In this document: positions 11,167 through 22,389 of the stretch, piece by piece
Position numbering within the stretch: position 1 is the first letter of the stretch
Layout: every line of letters starts with the position of its first letter
Assembly (NCBI RefSeq): GCF_018143015.1
Contig: NC_054742.1
Location: 58,474,853-58,538,852 of the forward strand
From: Lytechinus variegatus
Lineage: Eukaryota; Echinodermata; Echinoidea; Temnopleuroida; Toxopneustidae
Direction: 5' to 3'
DNA: 64,000 nucleotides
Notes under the pieces: model-generated
Told to the model about the DNA's origin: nothing
What the model saw: the letters and a program-made list of their open reading frames with translations, nothing else
Databases searched by the model: none
Made by a program: the position numbers and the translations under genes

Positions 11167-11440
11167 CGTGGATCAGATTCGGTGTAAAAAATGCCAATCA
11201 TCACATGCTGTTCCATGAGCTCTTTGATTTCCTCCTCCACTTTCTTCACTTCGGACTCAAGGGTGAGCTTTCTTATCTGCTGTTTGAAGGCTACTCTGTT
11301 TTCCAGTTGGTCTGCTGGGGTATCCATCAGACTCAAGGAATTGCTTCTTTCTATGTCAAGGATGTGGCATGTATGACACAATGCATCAAAGTGTTTAAAA
11401 AAAAAACTCCAAGCGAAATGTGGAGCCCTGGAGGGCACAC
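11167..11440 (-). CDS. exon A of the uncharacterised-family gene (coiled coil)
   Basis: Acceptor TTAATCACTGCAG ends next to 11440. The long frame encodes KHFDALCHTCHILDIERSNS and a charged coiled-coil segment (ENRVAFKQQIRKLTLESEV, then KKVEEEIKELMEQ). Just after the acceptor a different frame reads GLHISLGVFFF, which is the expected family motif, so an indel in the run of T at about 11394-11404 has shifted the frame. The donor is GTTAGT at 11166 or GTATCC slightly further; the second keeps phase with exon B. Confidence 0.5.
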
Positions 11441-11497
11441 CTGCAGTGATTAAAGAGTCAATATTATCAGGTTTATTAATCATTAACATGTACATTA

Positions 11498-11840
11498 TTT
11501 ACATGATGAGTAATAAAAGATCACTGAACATCCTGTGCAAGTTTCAGGTCACAAGTCACTAAGGTCAATGAACTTTTGCCATGTTGGAGGTAATTAGTAA
11601 ACTTTAAAAGTTTATAGATATAGTTTATGAATTGTGGACATAGGGTAATCAAGTATCACTGACAAGTCTTAGGTCACATGATCAAGGTCGAATATCATTT
11701 AGGGTCAATGAACATACTATTGTGTCACTTTATGAATGGTGTTTTTTGTGAATAATTATTTTATAGTAGTTTTCAAAGTCAGCACTGCTGCTATATTGAA
11801 TTGCATGATGCAGGTAAACTGCCAGAGGCACTCCACTTGT
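11498..11840 (+). mobile_element. GTCTCACC-family repeat, 3' portion
   Basis: Diverged units with CTGTGCAAGTTTCAGGTCAC and GGTCAATGAAC, ending with the family's right terminus: TTTTCAAAGTCAGCACTGCT, then GATGCAGGTAAAC and CACTCCACTTGTT. It occupies the region where upstream exons of the neighbouring minus-strand gene would be expected. Confidence 0.75.
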
Positions 11841-12673
11841 TATATTAAAACACTAAATTTCTGTATATTAACTCTTAACATGCCACGCACACTACTAACC
11901 CAACGCCACAGTGCTAATCCGATGCTAATCCCCTGTGCCAGCCACAAAACCCCCCTGTGCCACATTGATTTTGGGATAGCGAGTCGTATTCACTCCTTTC
12001 AATAGTCATGATTACAATTGCTTGTAACTCTCTAACGATTATTTTTTTCATAAAAATATTGTGTTGTAAAGTTGTAGGAAATTTCATACCCCTTATAATG
12101 GTGTCCTCATTATATGGATTGGTTATTATCTTTACCGCTAAAATATGAGTTGTATCAAGTAGTTCCATTTTGTGGAGTGTTTTGTATGGATCAAAAAACC
12201 TAGGTCTCTTCCCTCTCAGAGGCGGAGCCATATCTTGTAAAAAATGTAGAAATACTCAAAAAAGTCGAATGTAAACCGCGTGAGTAAGTTGATCTGTCAG
12301 AAAGCAGAGTTCGCACTGCACACAACTGTGCTAATTACGGCGTGCATGTGATGCGCAATACAATGCAAAACGGCGTAACAATGATTGTAATCCCGAATGT
12401 GCGCAGTCATGCACGAAGCAGGCGAGGGTAGGAAACAATGCAAGCACAAAGCAGTCAATAGTAGGCGTGCGAGCACAAGTGTGGCATGTTATAGTAGGAT
12501 ACGTAGCGTGCATGAAGCACTCAATGAGTTAATTATATTAAGTTTATAATCCTCAAATTTCAGATTCTCAAGACTACTGAGCGTGTTACAATTCACGGCA
12601 ATGGCCTAATGAAATCTCCCCAGACCCCTGGAACAATTTGTGAAAGGAACCAGCGGAGTCCATCTACTACATA
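11841..12673. other. gene-free tract
   Basis: Unique-looking DNA; the stretch at 12,300-12,520 is richer in CG-containing words (GCGTGCATG, GCGTGCGAGC) than its surroundings. No supported gene. Confidence 0.4.
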
Positions 12674-12840
12674 GGGCCCGTTTCATAAAGAGTTGTAAAA
12701 GCTACTGTAACTATACCATTATGGTGACTACCATGGTAACATGGCTTAACAGCCAATCACAATCAAGGTTACATGGTATATGAAGTTACCATAATGACAA
12801 GGTGATAGAAGTTGTAATTAACTCCATATGAAACGGGCCC
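12674..12840. mobile_element. MITE, GGGCCCGTTTCATA termini
   Basis: GGGCCCGTTTCATA at the left and TATGAAACGGGCCC at the right are a near-perfect inverted repeat. The 167-bp element is self-complementary through much of its length (GTTACCATAATG-type words in both orientations), so it would fold into a hairpin. Confidence 0.8.
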
Positions 12841-12965
12841 AAGGTCTCGTCAAAGCCATACATCAATCTAATCTGCCCAGTCTGGCCCAAGCTGAAGCCC
12901 TGGTTCCTCTGGTGGTTGGACCTGCTGTCTTCATCAATCAGGTAATTTTTATTTTCAATTTCTGA

Positions 12966-13044
12966 GGAGCATTTTATGAAGAGTTTTGTAAGTCTCTGGC
13001 AATAATGTGATATATGTTGGTGAAAATACTTCATGAAACGCTCC
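12966..13044. mobile_element. short MITE, GGAGCATTTTATGAAG termini
   Basis: GGAGCATTTTATGAAGAGTT at the left pairs with ATACTTCATGAAACGCTCC at the right. Only about 79 bp. Related termini occur at 23,669-23,779 and 53,163-53,297. Confidence 0.6.
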
Positions 13045-13220
13045 CACGTTTACTTTTAATTCGATATTTCATTTGAAATCAAATTGTTGAATATTCAATA
13101 TTGGCTACAATAAATGAATACCAACCAATACATTTAAGTTACATGATGCTTTTAAAGTGATCTAATCGTGGCCTAAAGCAATTGAATAGCTTATAAGTTA
13201 TATACCCATATGGACATGCA

Positions 13221-13297
13221 TTTTTGTCTCACCTGCATAGCAAACGAGACGCTTTTGTGACAGCGTCAACATTGAAATCTTAACCAAGGTTAAGTTA
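13221..13297 (+). mobile_element. GTCTCACC-family repeat, 5' end only
   Basis: TTTTTGTCTCACCTGCATAG, a shortened GC-rich leader and AAATCTTAACCAAGGTTAAG. Only the first 77 bp of the family remain, directly next to another repeat. Confidence 0.75.
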
Positions 13298-13313
13298 CAG
13301 GCATTTTATATTT

Positions 13314-13927
13314 AAAGGACAAGTCCACCCCAACAAAAAATTGATTTGAATAAAAAGAGAAAAATCCAACAAGCATATATAACACTGAAAATTTCATGAA
13401 AATCAGATGTAAAATAAAGTTATGACATTTAAAAGTTTTGCTTAATTTCACAAATCAGATATATGCACATCCTGGTCGGTAAGCAAATGAGGAGACTGAT
13501 GACTTCATCCACTCACTATTTCTTTTATATTTTATTTTAAGAAATATAAAATATTCTAATTTTCTCTCCTCTTTGTCAAGTGAAACAACGATTAATTCCT
13601 CCCTGAACATGTGGAATTAGCATTGTTTAATACTATATGGTTCAGTCAAATTGGTCCTTGTTAAGTTGTTAAATCTGTAAAAAATGAAATATTGTACAAT
13701 TTAAACAATGAAAAACAAAAGAAACAGTGAGTGATGGACATCATGGACTGACTCATTTGCATGTCATTGAGTTGTGCATATCACTTTTTTGTGAAAAATA
13801 AGCAAAACTTTTAAATGTCAAAATTTTCTTATCATCTATCTGATTTTGATGAAATTTTTCAGCGATATGCTAGTTTGAGTTTCTCTATTTATTCAAATCA
13901 ACATTTTCTGGATGGACTTGACCTTTG
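13314..13927. mobile_element. 610-bp palindromic element, AAAGGACAAGTCCACC family (copy 1)
   Basis: Begins AAAGGACAAGTCCACCCCAA and ends ATGGACTTGACCTTT. The inner sequence is mirror-arranged: GAAAATTTCATGAAAATCAG on the left answers TGATTTTGATGAAATTTTTC on the right, and CACTCACTATTTC answers its reverse complement. Two more copies lie at 37,857-38,460 and 60,527-61,140. No coding capacity. Confidence 0.85.
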
Positions 13928-14309
13928 ATATGTATGCAAATTTGTGATTTTCATGGCTAATTTGCATATTTTGGTGACCATCTTGGATTTTATCAATTTG
14001 TGGAAAATGCTGAAGGTTAATTAAGCAAGTGGTATCATTCAGATTAGGAAACAGCACCCCCAAATTGACAAGCAACCATGAAAAAACCTTTGTATATACA
14101 AGTATATAAAAAACAAGATCATGCCATCTGTAGCCTGGACTATAAAGCTTTTAAAGCTAAAAGTTATGAGACCCAATCTAAGAGGAATTCTTGCGTTTAG
14201 CGTTTAATTAGTGACTCAAAATTTTGGAAAGTGTTTAATGTATCACCTGGCATAGTATAATTCAAAGCATTTTACTGAAATAAGCACTCTTTGATTTTTG
14301 TGTTATTAT

Positions 14310-15190
14310 AGGAGAGGACAAATGGATTCCGACCTCAGTTTAGCTTGCTGATCACAAAGGACCTATCAAATGCTAGAAGAGGGATGAATGGATTCTTACA
14401 CCCTGTTAATTTGCTGAACTTGAGGGACTTTTTCTTTTCAATAGATGCTAAGAAGTAGGGGAAGGCTGTAAAGGCACCACTTGAACGTAAGTCAAGAGCA
14501 TGCATCTTTTTTGATCTGGTTACAATTCACACTTCCCCCTGTACAGCCAATGGGCTTGATTACCCAGCATTAATCACAATTCTTTGGCAAAGAATCTTTA
14601 ATTCCTTTTAAGAAAGTAGTGATGTCATAAAATGATTTTCAGGTTTTAATTTTATGTTAGGGTATAGATGTCTCAGCCAATTATTTATCATTTACACAAG
14701 GGCAATTCTGATGGCAGTACGTATATCATATATTGATCAATTCTTTTCACTTTCACAATTGGTTTGCAACCATTTGTGACCTGATTGCACGACATGCTGC
14801 AACAGACATTAATCACTATCTTCCTCATAAGATGTAGAAAGTCTTTCACAGTTGCAACAGCTTTAAACAACGAAGTGAACAGTAAGTCACATTTGGTCAT
14901 ATAATACTATATGATTTTTGTGTAATTTTTGTTGTAGCAACTACAACAAGAGAGAGAATGCTAGAAGATGGACAAATGGATTCTGTCCTCCTGGTGAATT
15001 TTGAGACCTATCAACTTTTCAACGGAGGCTAAGGAGACGGCGAAGGCTCCGAAAGCAACAGTTAAAGGTAAATCGAAAGCACATACCTTATTTGATCTGA
15101 CAACGATCCACACTACCTGCTTACACAGCAAGCAGGCTTTATTACCCACCATTAGTTCAAATTCCTTGGGCAACAAAAAATGATCAAAAT
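14310..15190 (+). repeat. tandem duplication of an exon-like segment
   Basis: Two segments about 640 bp apart align: 14,312-14,600 and 14,957-15,180. Both contain GACAAATGGATTCYGWCCTC, a GAGGCTAAG/GATGCTAAG region, then a GTAAGT/GTAAAT donor-like site followed by TTTGATCTG and CACAYTWCC. In the second copy the sequence before the donor is open, reading INFSTEAKETAKAPKATVK; in the first copy the frame is broken by TAG. It looks like a duplicated exon with flanking intron. I do not recognise the product. Confidence 0.4.
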
Positions 15191-15975
15191 TGTCACCCTA
15201 AGATGGTTTAAAGGTCCTTATTTCTGTGTTATAAAGCCGAGATCCCATATTTACATCACCTGTCAGGATTTTGGAAGAAAATCTTTTCTGAAAAGAAGAA
15301 ATGTCAAACTTTTAAATTTCATCTCGCCTGAAGTTTAATGTCTGTTCCATTTCAGATACTTATGATTTTTAAAGCACACTGCTTTTGGTCAAATTTTGCT
15401 GTAAATTTAAATGCAAAGCTGAAATGATACCACACAAGGTAGCCAGATAATTTTTGGAAAATGAAGTATTCATTTTTAAAAAATCATTACACGCTCATTG
15501 AATTGAAAATGGATATTAAATTTTGGAGTGCAAAGACAAAAGATCCACAAGTTTGTTTTTGTGCAATGAAAAATAGGGGTCATTTGTGGACACAACCAAA
15601 TTGCAGCAGTGCTTTTCACTCTTACTCTGGATAACATTAATCATCTCTGCTTCCAAACTGATGTTGAAGCAACATAAATGTCTGTAAGAGTTTGCTAGCT
15701 CATAACATGTCTGCATCCTGTGTACAAGACTGTAAATACAACAAAGTAAAAATGGGTTGGTAAAATGTCTACTGATGCATTTTTCCAATTGCAACTATAA
15801 TTTATTTCCTATGTTAACAGGAACATGCTGAAAACAGTTAAACCTGAATGTGTTATCTTGTATAAGATATTTTGATGAATAAATAAATAAAAATGAAATA
15901 CATGTGTCACAGTATGAGGAATGTTTTGAAAATGAAATTTTTGTTAGAATGTTTTATTTCACTTTTCACTTGCAG

Positions 15976-16027
15976 CAATGCCACTCAGTGTACAACATAG
16001 ATACACCCCCTTTCTGGCAATAACCAA
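15976..16027 (+). CDS. candidate terminal exon, very tentative
   Basis: The acceptor TTTCACTTGCAG ends at 15,975. In the phase left by the GTAAAT donor near 15,068 the exon reads AMPLSVQHRYTPFLAITNIQE and stops in GAATAAATG, which also contains an AATAAA poly(A) signal. The join is only consistent in phase; nothing else confirms it. Confidence 0.2.
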
Positions 16028-16538
16028 CATCCAAGAATAAATGAGAGAGATGTTCTACCAGAGATAAGGATTGGCTGGTTTGAACAGTTATTGGTATTTT
16101 CATTAAGTATGATCTTTATGTGTTAACCATGTTCAAAATCTCTAATCTGAAATATTTCCAATTGTTGAACTGAATATCCTAAATTTCAATGTGAATTATC
16201 TGCTAGTTATACGCCCTGAAAATCCTTGTTTGTTTGTTTCACAAATACAAGCACTACCAAAATTCATTTTCAGTAGTAAAGAATTGTTGGTCACCCATTT
16301 TGTTTTTGTTTTTCCTAGACTTAAAAAATAGGATAGGTCGGGAGTGAAAAATAAAAAATTAAAAAATTCAAGAAGATTCATCTGAACAATGATTCCAAAA
16401 TACAGGGGAAAATAAGGACTAAACTAAACAATTTTGATTGAAATGCAAGCTGAATAATTGATTTTGATTAAGAATCCTGGACAAAGTTACTACCTTTAAA
16501 TACCCCTACGTTTATGTAAGGACACGGTAACACAAATG

Positions 16539-16811
16539 TTTGCAACCAGTTGCTAATTCCAATCTAGATAATTTTTTTGCATGCGCCAGGACCTGATCAA
16601 ACCATCACCAGGGCCTATTTTCTAGAATTCAAATTAAGGTTTTGTTGAATTATTGAAATGGAAGACTTCTGCCATTTGCAACCAGTTGCTAATTCCAATC
16701 TAGATAATTTTTTTGCATGCGCCAGGACCTGATCAAACCATCACCAGGGCCTATTTTCTAGAATTCAAATTAAGGTTTGTTGAATTATTGAAATGGGAGA
16801 CTTCTGCCATT
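16539..16811. repeat. recent tandem duplication, 136-bp unit
   Basis: TTTGCAACCAGTTGCTAATT starts at 16,539 and again at 16,675; the following ~135 bp, through ACTTCTGCCATTT, are nearly identical in both copies with only a one-base length difference. Such low divergence points to a young duplication, or an assembly artefact. Confidence 0.9.
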
Positions 16812-17559
16812 TAAGTCGAACTGGATGATCAAGTTCAAACTTCATTTTAAATATGTGATCTGCTTATGCATTCACTTCTCATGAAACTATTTTTTTATGT
16901 ATTTTTACTTCATGACTATTTGCAGCTCTAAGGAGCAGGTCCAAGCTATTATTACTGCAGAGTAGGGTTCTAGCGATGTGGGGCGGTGCCGCCCAGCAAG
17001 GCTAATTACTGCCTGGCTCTTGATTTAAAGTTGGATGTACCACCGGGAACAAATTTTCTTGAAACTAGAACTAAAATTTGCTGAATATAAACCAATTCTA
17101 TCATATTTCAAGCCAGCAAATTCCTAGTTGTTTTTTTTTGCACAATGCAAATTCTGCATGCATTATTTTTGCATAAGACACTCGCCATCGATCTCAAGCA
17201 AAATTCTTTGTCTTTAAATGTCTGCTCATTCCACTTTGCAGCTTTGCCTCTTTGTATCTATCCAGCACTGGATTGGTCCAAGCTAGAACCCTGGTTCAGA
17301 GTATCTTAATTATATCAAGAATAAAAACCTGCTTTGTAACTTGAAAAGAAAGGTTTCTTGGAGTAAAAAATTTAGCTTGAGTCTGAAATATTTTGCAAGT
17401 AGAATTAAGATGATTGATGTGGTAATTGGTCTTTGGAAAGTTAACTTAGTTTGTCACTTTATATTGACATACTTTGTATTTGGGTTTCTAATGTGTTGAC
17501 TATTCTGCAAAAGTGGATCCAAAGGTTTTCCAGAGTTTTTCCCTATTGGGTTTTATCTC
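16812..17559. other. gene-free tract
   Basis: AT-rich DNA; nothing recognised. Confidence 0.4.
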
Positions 17560-18258
17560 TGGTTTTTTACCCTGGACCTACTTGTCGTAGATTGTTCAAC
17601 ACGGGGGCAGGGGGGGGGTTATCTTGGACTTGGCCACTCAATCGCAAGGAAAATCAGTATGCACATTCTCACACTAACTGAAGAATTTTTTTCACGACTG
17701 CTGTACTGTGCAAAATTTTGTGACTGTGTCGCTTGACAACTTTTATTTTCGAGTCTTGCACTGTCTGTAAGCCCATTTCGCAAAATCGGACACGTGTCAA
17801 CCCCAAAATTGTCTCAAAAATTTATTTCTTGTCTTGTACAAAATCAAATCAAATTGTGCTTTCAACCAAAAATGATAAATATCTGATTATTTTTCATTAT
17901 ACTGAAGTGACTTATTTTATGCTGTTTATGATCGCAAGAGTCCCAAACAAAGTTAATTGAAAAAAAACAACGAAATATATGAGATACAAAGGAAATTAAT
18001 TTTGATTAAGTATATTTTGGGGAGATGATTGTTAGAAGTAAATAGCATTCTATGGTACCTATTGAGTTATAGGTAAAAACATAATTTCATACACTCATTT
18101 GCATAAGTAATTACTAAAAGATATGAAAATTTACTACATGGTCTTGTAGCTTACATCCGGCTCTATGAGCGTGCATATTTTCATAGCGATCGCGTGATCA
18201 GCGTCCAAGATCTGAAGTTAAAACCTGGTCAGAAATAGCTCAGTTAAAAAAGGGTTAA
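17560..18258. mobile_element. diverged relative of the piggyBac-like element
   Basis: Aligns to the interior of the 9660-10,425 element: TTTCAAGTCTTGC-like words, TGTGCTTTCAACCAAAA, TTTATGCTGTTTATGATCGC and GCGATCGCGTGATC occur in the same order. The right end AGGG is followed by TTAA (18,255-18,258); the left terminus has decayed to about TTTTTTACCCTGG, so its boundary is approximate. Confidence 0.65.
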
Positions 18259-18740
18259 GGGTTCATGATCAGCTTCAAATTTTGATTATGTACATGTAAG
18301 CATATTTGATTGGCAATGAGATGAATATATTGGAGAGTCATGAGGTAAAGATAAAGGATAAAGGTCACAGTTCATTCTAAACAATGATATCTCTTTCTGG
18401 TATTAATTCGAGATTTTTTTTAGAATTTATCTTCAATTTTGTTTAATACATCTAAGTTAAGTAAGGATGATTTGATTAAATTTTCGGGTAACATGGTCAA
18501 ATTTCATTATTTCAAAATATTAGAAGTTGGATGTGTGATATATTCTAGATTTGGCACAGACAGGTGTGCAGCTCAAAGATCCATCTGTTTCTTTCAAATT
18601 TTACATGTATAGTTCCATTCATTTGAGGGTTTTCTTAATAAGGAAAATAACCTCCAGTATATAGGGTTTGAAAAGTGCTTTTATGTTTTTCAGATCAGTT
18701 AAATTCATGAAAAGTATATGACCTTAGAAAATAAATCCAG

Positions 18741-18930
18741 GGAGTGTTTCACAAAAGATAAACCCAACTTAAAGTCATGCTTAAGTGTTAATGTGCAGGA
18801 TATTTAATGCTCAGTCTCATTGAATAGTAGAGCGCATAATCTGAGCAGGATCCAAACGTTGCAATGATCTGTTTTCAATACAGAACAGGGATTTAGGAAG
18901 GTTTTTTACCGATACTTGTGAAACATTCCT
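18741..18930. mobile_element. small MITE, GGAGTGTTTCACAA termini
   Basis: GGAGTGTTTCACAA at the left is matched by TTGTGAAACATTCC at the right; about 190 bp, no coding sequence. Confidence 0.55.
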
Positions 18931-19060
18931 CTGATTTGTCTCTTATGTAAGATGTACTTGTATGTCAGATAGCTTGGACCTGCTCTATAATTTATTGTCT
19001 GGATTGTATACTTGCTTTATATTCATGATTTTATTTTTCTTTCTTGAAATAAAATGTAAG

Positions 19061-19223
19061 ACCGGCAGCCAAAGAGGTTCATTCAAGTTGGAGGACCATA
19101 GGAGTTGACCTCATCCCATTGATGGTGGTAGGCCCTGAACCTCACAAACATGGCTTCCTGTCTGGTTTGAGCTGGGGTCTTCCTGCCAGAATCACGCAGT
19201 TAGTGACGTCACTACCCAGAGGA
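19061..19223 (+). repeat. left member of a widely spaced inverted repeat
   Basis: ACCGGCAGCCAAAGAGGTTC through GGGTCTTCCTGCCAGAATCA to TAGTGACGTCACTACCCAGA. The same series occurs in reverse complement at 24,364-24,518, about 5.1 kb away. Order and spacing are kept, with substitutions and indels. It could be two insertions of one repeat or the ends of a larger element. Confidence 0.7.
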
Positions 19224-20776
19224 CTATTTTTCAGTTTGCAGAGAGGGGCACTGGACACTGCTGTGCATGATATACTACTTCCCTAATGTAAGTGCTTTCT
19301 TTGTCAAGTTTAATGGTATTCTGTGTAGCATAGAGTATGTAATAGACAATGCAATTGGTTTTCCAGCAATTATTACTCTGAGGGTAATAATCTTTGTGGA
19401 AATATTGGGGAGCAATTTCTTCCACATCAGGGTTTTCATCCATATTTTACCTCAATTGCACTTTCTAAATTCATGACATTTCAAAAAGAATCTTTGGAAT
19501 AAAATTCTTTTCATGAAAATCTATCATAAGATATCAATTCCTGAAGGCAATTCTGATAAACATAAAAATCCCCATTTCTTTTCGTAACTGTACTTTTACA
19601 GCACCCCATTCCTATATTCTTTCGGGGGGGGGGGGGGCATGTGTTTCAGTCAGGTGATTTTAATTAAAATTTTCTCCCTTTTTTCTGAATCCCTTTTCTT
19701 TATCAAAACTTCACCCTCCTCCGCACACGATGCACTTCCCCTCTCCTCTCACCCAGAAAATGATTTATTATCTGTTGATCCCTTGATTGTCATCTGTCTT
19801 TACCTCCCTGTACTATCTGCTCTATAGCTGTTGGTCCAAACTCATCTGTTTCACGGCGTTGTAACATATTTGCCATGACTGATATAGTAATGAGCTAAGA
19901 CAAAACAAATATCATTTACTTATATACTTTGATCTCATATCAGAACAAAATATCAATTATTTTGCAATATAGGTCTTCCCTTTTTCTGTACATGTGAATT
20001 TTTTGGACAGACAAATTTCAGTAGATTTCAAACTCAATCTTGGCCGAAGTTGGCCCTTTTCTCATTCACCGCCATAAACCTCATGTTTGTGCTGATGCCG
20101 AGTGCAGGACCATATACAAAAGCGTTTGTGCGAATGCCGTGTGCGTATCCATCATGTAATCGCAGAATGTGTGGAGATAACGGTCTGCGTTAGAATGATA
20201 GGATTTTGCGATGAATATCGGTTCGTCTGCCAAAAAATTGTATTCACTCAAAGTACCGGCAGAGTTAAAGTTTTTACCCATTTTTGTTGAGGGTTGTGTG
20301 CTTCATTGTTTTCCACAATGTGTAAAAAACAACAAAAATCTGTCATCAATCACAGCAATACATGTTAGTCTTCTAGTATCTTAAGTGCAATGTCAAATTT
20401 GTATTTCTGTCTTGCCTGCAATCATCTCCTTTTCAAGTCATACAATGGCCTTGCCATTTTAGTATAACTAGTTGACCCTTAGCGATTTTTGTAGTGGCCT
20501 TCCCACATTTGTCAAATATCATCGATGGACGACTTTTAGGGATCATTGGCATTGATTGAGATTGAACAAGGACAGCTTTGCACATTGAATTGTCCCAGGT
20601 CTTTTGATATCCATTGGTGTTTGCACAAAGAAAGGGAAGAAGGATTGAGCAATTTTTTAAGAGACCATTGCTTACATCTGGAAATTTGTTTCAGTTGCAT
20701 GCGAAATCTTTGTATTCGGTGTTTGGAAATCTGGCAGGTGTTTTGTAAAGTTCATAAATTATGAGCGAATTTATGA
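19224..20776. other. gene-free tract
   Basis: Contains a poly-G run at about 19,624-19,637. Small open frames near 20,081-20,290 overlap on both strands and look accidental. Confidence 0.4.
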
Positions 20777-20865
20777 ATGACTGGTGACCCTTTCTTCTGA
20801 ACTAAATCAACACCAAAGAAAGTCTGTTGTGTATCATTTACCACAAGAAAGGATCACCAGTCATT
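20777..20865. repeat. short hairpin-forming inverted repeat
   Basis: ATGACTGGTGACCCTTTCTT (20,777-20,796) faces AAGAAAGGATCACCAGTCAT (20,846-20,865), with one mismatch over 20 bp and a loop of about 49 bp. Probably a decayed miniature element. Confidence 0.7.
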
Positions 20866-21711
20866 AGTAAAATACTTGTAACTTACAAACAGCTTTATAA
20901 AACACCCACCTAGTATTGATGTGATAATCCTCAAATACTGTCTGACCAAGGTGGATGGAGTTCTTTTCAGGTCACATGTGATATATGTTGCTCTTCAAAA
21001 ATAATCTATTGGGAATTCAGATGCAAATATTCCATGACGTGCTGCATCTTTGATTATTTCCTGATATATGGTGTCATACAGATGGTCTGAATGATGGCGC
21101 TCGGATATACAGGGCTCGTGTCATCTGGATTCAACTTTCTGTGTTATCCTGTGAGAGTGTAGACCTTTTTGTATACCCAGTTGATTATTCTGGGGGTCTT
21201 TTCCATCCATTTGTTATGTTTTCCTATGTCTATTGGATTTCATCAGATTCATTTGACTCTTATGAAATGAAAGTCAGTGTAAAGTCTTGGTAAGTCAGGG
21301 TGAAGGTACCCCTGCTTACTCTTGCAGTTTCTCCATGGAGAAGGGATTTATGGCTCAGAGAAGTCAGCATTCACCCTAAAGGATTCTGAGCCAAACAACT
21401 CTTCAAAACCAGACCAATGTAATCATTGAAAGAGGTTTGTCATACCTTATTTAGCCTTAACAGCATCCTCATATAGATTTATAACTGTGGAAGGGACTTG
21501 GACGCTCTAGCCTGTTAGTAACCCAGTTATTTCCATTTGACGAGTGACGATGAGCAGACGATCGTGATTTGCCCAAAGTTTGAAGTTTAATTTTACCCAA
21601 TTTTGTCATTTGGAAATTTCAGACAGCATTCATATTTATAAAATATTCATTTTGTTTGAGCTGATTATACATGTAGTCCTAGAAAATGTTGATTTTAACC
21701 ATAAAATGGAC

Positions 21712-22186
21712 TTACTCAGTGGCACGACCCGTTGCCATGGCACCAAGCGATCCAAATGCCAAGTTTTCTGCAGCGATTTCGTTGTCATCGTCGTATGGAT
21801 TCCTGTATTGCTCGAAATCCAGCTCCTTCACCACCATACTTAAATGACTGGGCTCGGGTTGAGGTGGACCTCCGCCAGTCTTTCTGCATTCTTTGATGAA
21901 ATTTGAGTGTTGCATTGATCCTCATCCTTTTCCACTGGTCTTTTATTTGATGGGTGCTCCATTTATTACCGTATTTGGAGTGGAATGTACTGGCTAGCTC
22001 ATCCCATGCAGCTGTTTTTTTCAAATTGCTGTTATAATCAGTCTTCCTACAGAGTAGAACTTCCCTCCGCTCAGTGATTAGTTGGAGGAGGAGGTTTCTT
22101 TCGGCTGTCTGCCAGTTTCCCTTTGCTCTCTCCCTACCAGCTACAGCACACCTAGCCTCCTCCATTTTGGATGTAGCAGACAGCAT
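21712..22186 (-). pseudogene. Myb/SANT-like DNA-binding protein, frameshifted (PIF/Harbinger type)
   Basis: The 133-residue minus-strand frame begins MLSATSKMEEARCAVAG and contains a Myb/SANT-like trihelix: NWQTAERNLLLQLITERREV, TAAWDELASTFHSKYG, then KWSTHQIKDQWKRMRINA. In related proteins the third helix is followed by a KKTGGGPP-type motif. Here that motif (FIKECRKTGGGPPQPEPSH, then ELDFEQYRNPYDDD) lies in another frame, so a one-base shift has occurred between about 21,880 and 21,915. Such proteins accompany PIF/Harbinger transposases and also exist as host genes. The GGCCCGTATTC-type terminus just upstream at 22,380 favours a transposon origin. No DDE transposase is seen in the window. 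Confidence 0.7.
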
Positions 22187-22190
22187 CTGA

Positions 22191-22212
22191 CCTACTGAGC
22201 ATGCTCAGTAGG
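22191..22212. repeat. perfect 22-bp palindrome
   Basis: CCTACTGAGCA followed immediately by its exact reverse complement, 5 bp upstream of the start codon of the SANT frame. Could be a protein-binding site for the transposon's own DNA-binding protein or a cruciform; function is inference. Confidence 0.8.
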
Positions 22213-22213
22213 A

Positions 22214-22380
22214 AAATAGGTTTAAATTTAGACTGCGGTTTAAACCATGGTTTCAAGAAACCATTGTTTGTGAATCAGAGAGGGGGTTTAAACCCCCCTA
22301 GGGTTTAAACCATGGTTTCAAAAAACCAGGAGGGGGTTTAAACCCAGGGATGGTTTAAACTTCTTTTGTGAATACGGGCC
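22214..22380. mobile_element. MITE-like terminus with GGTTTAAACC palindromes
   Basis: Right end TGTGAATACGGGCC is the reverse complement of the GGCCCGTATTC-type end seen at 32,834. Inside, the GTTTAAAC core is repeated five times, often as CCATGGTTT-containing palindromes. A matching left end is not found, so this may be the surviving subterminal region of the element that carried the SANT gene. Confidence 0.6.
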
Positions 22381-22389
22381 AGAGAGTGT

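Larger units (their letters stand above)
8538..11440 (-). pseudogene. multi-exon gene of an uncharacterised family, decaying, with amplified last segment
   Basis: Three upstream exons (entries at 11167, 10924, 10639) and a repeated terminal segment together encode a protein of a family I recall as uncharacterised in invertebrate genomes. Its marks in order are PGLHISLGVF, a coiled coil, VSRQAYHGQAFVG, a helical segment ending FGTCHRGMN, and YPQQNFPSESVTPKQHLLENHV followed by GEQGGESVHCQLN. The first motif is disrupted by a T-run frameshift. Most terminal copies carry frameshifts, and a piggyBac-like element sits in one. Upstream exons would lie beyond 11.5 kb, where only a dispersed repeat is found. 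It may derive from a transposable element or be a former host gene; function is unknown. The lowest copy runs to a stop at 8538. Confidence 0.6.

Noticed and set aside
20081..20290. Overlapping 62-66-residue frames on both strands
   Set aside because: CG-richer patch without splice sites or domain; neither strand preferred.
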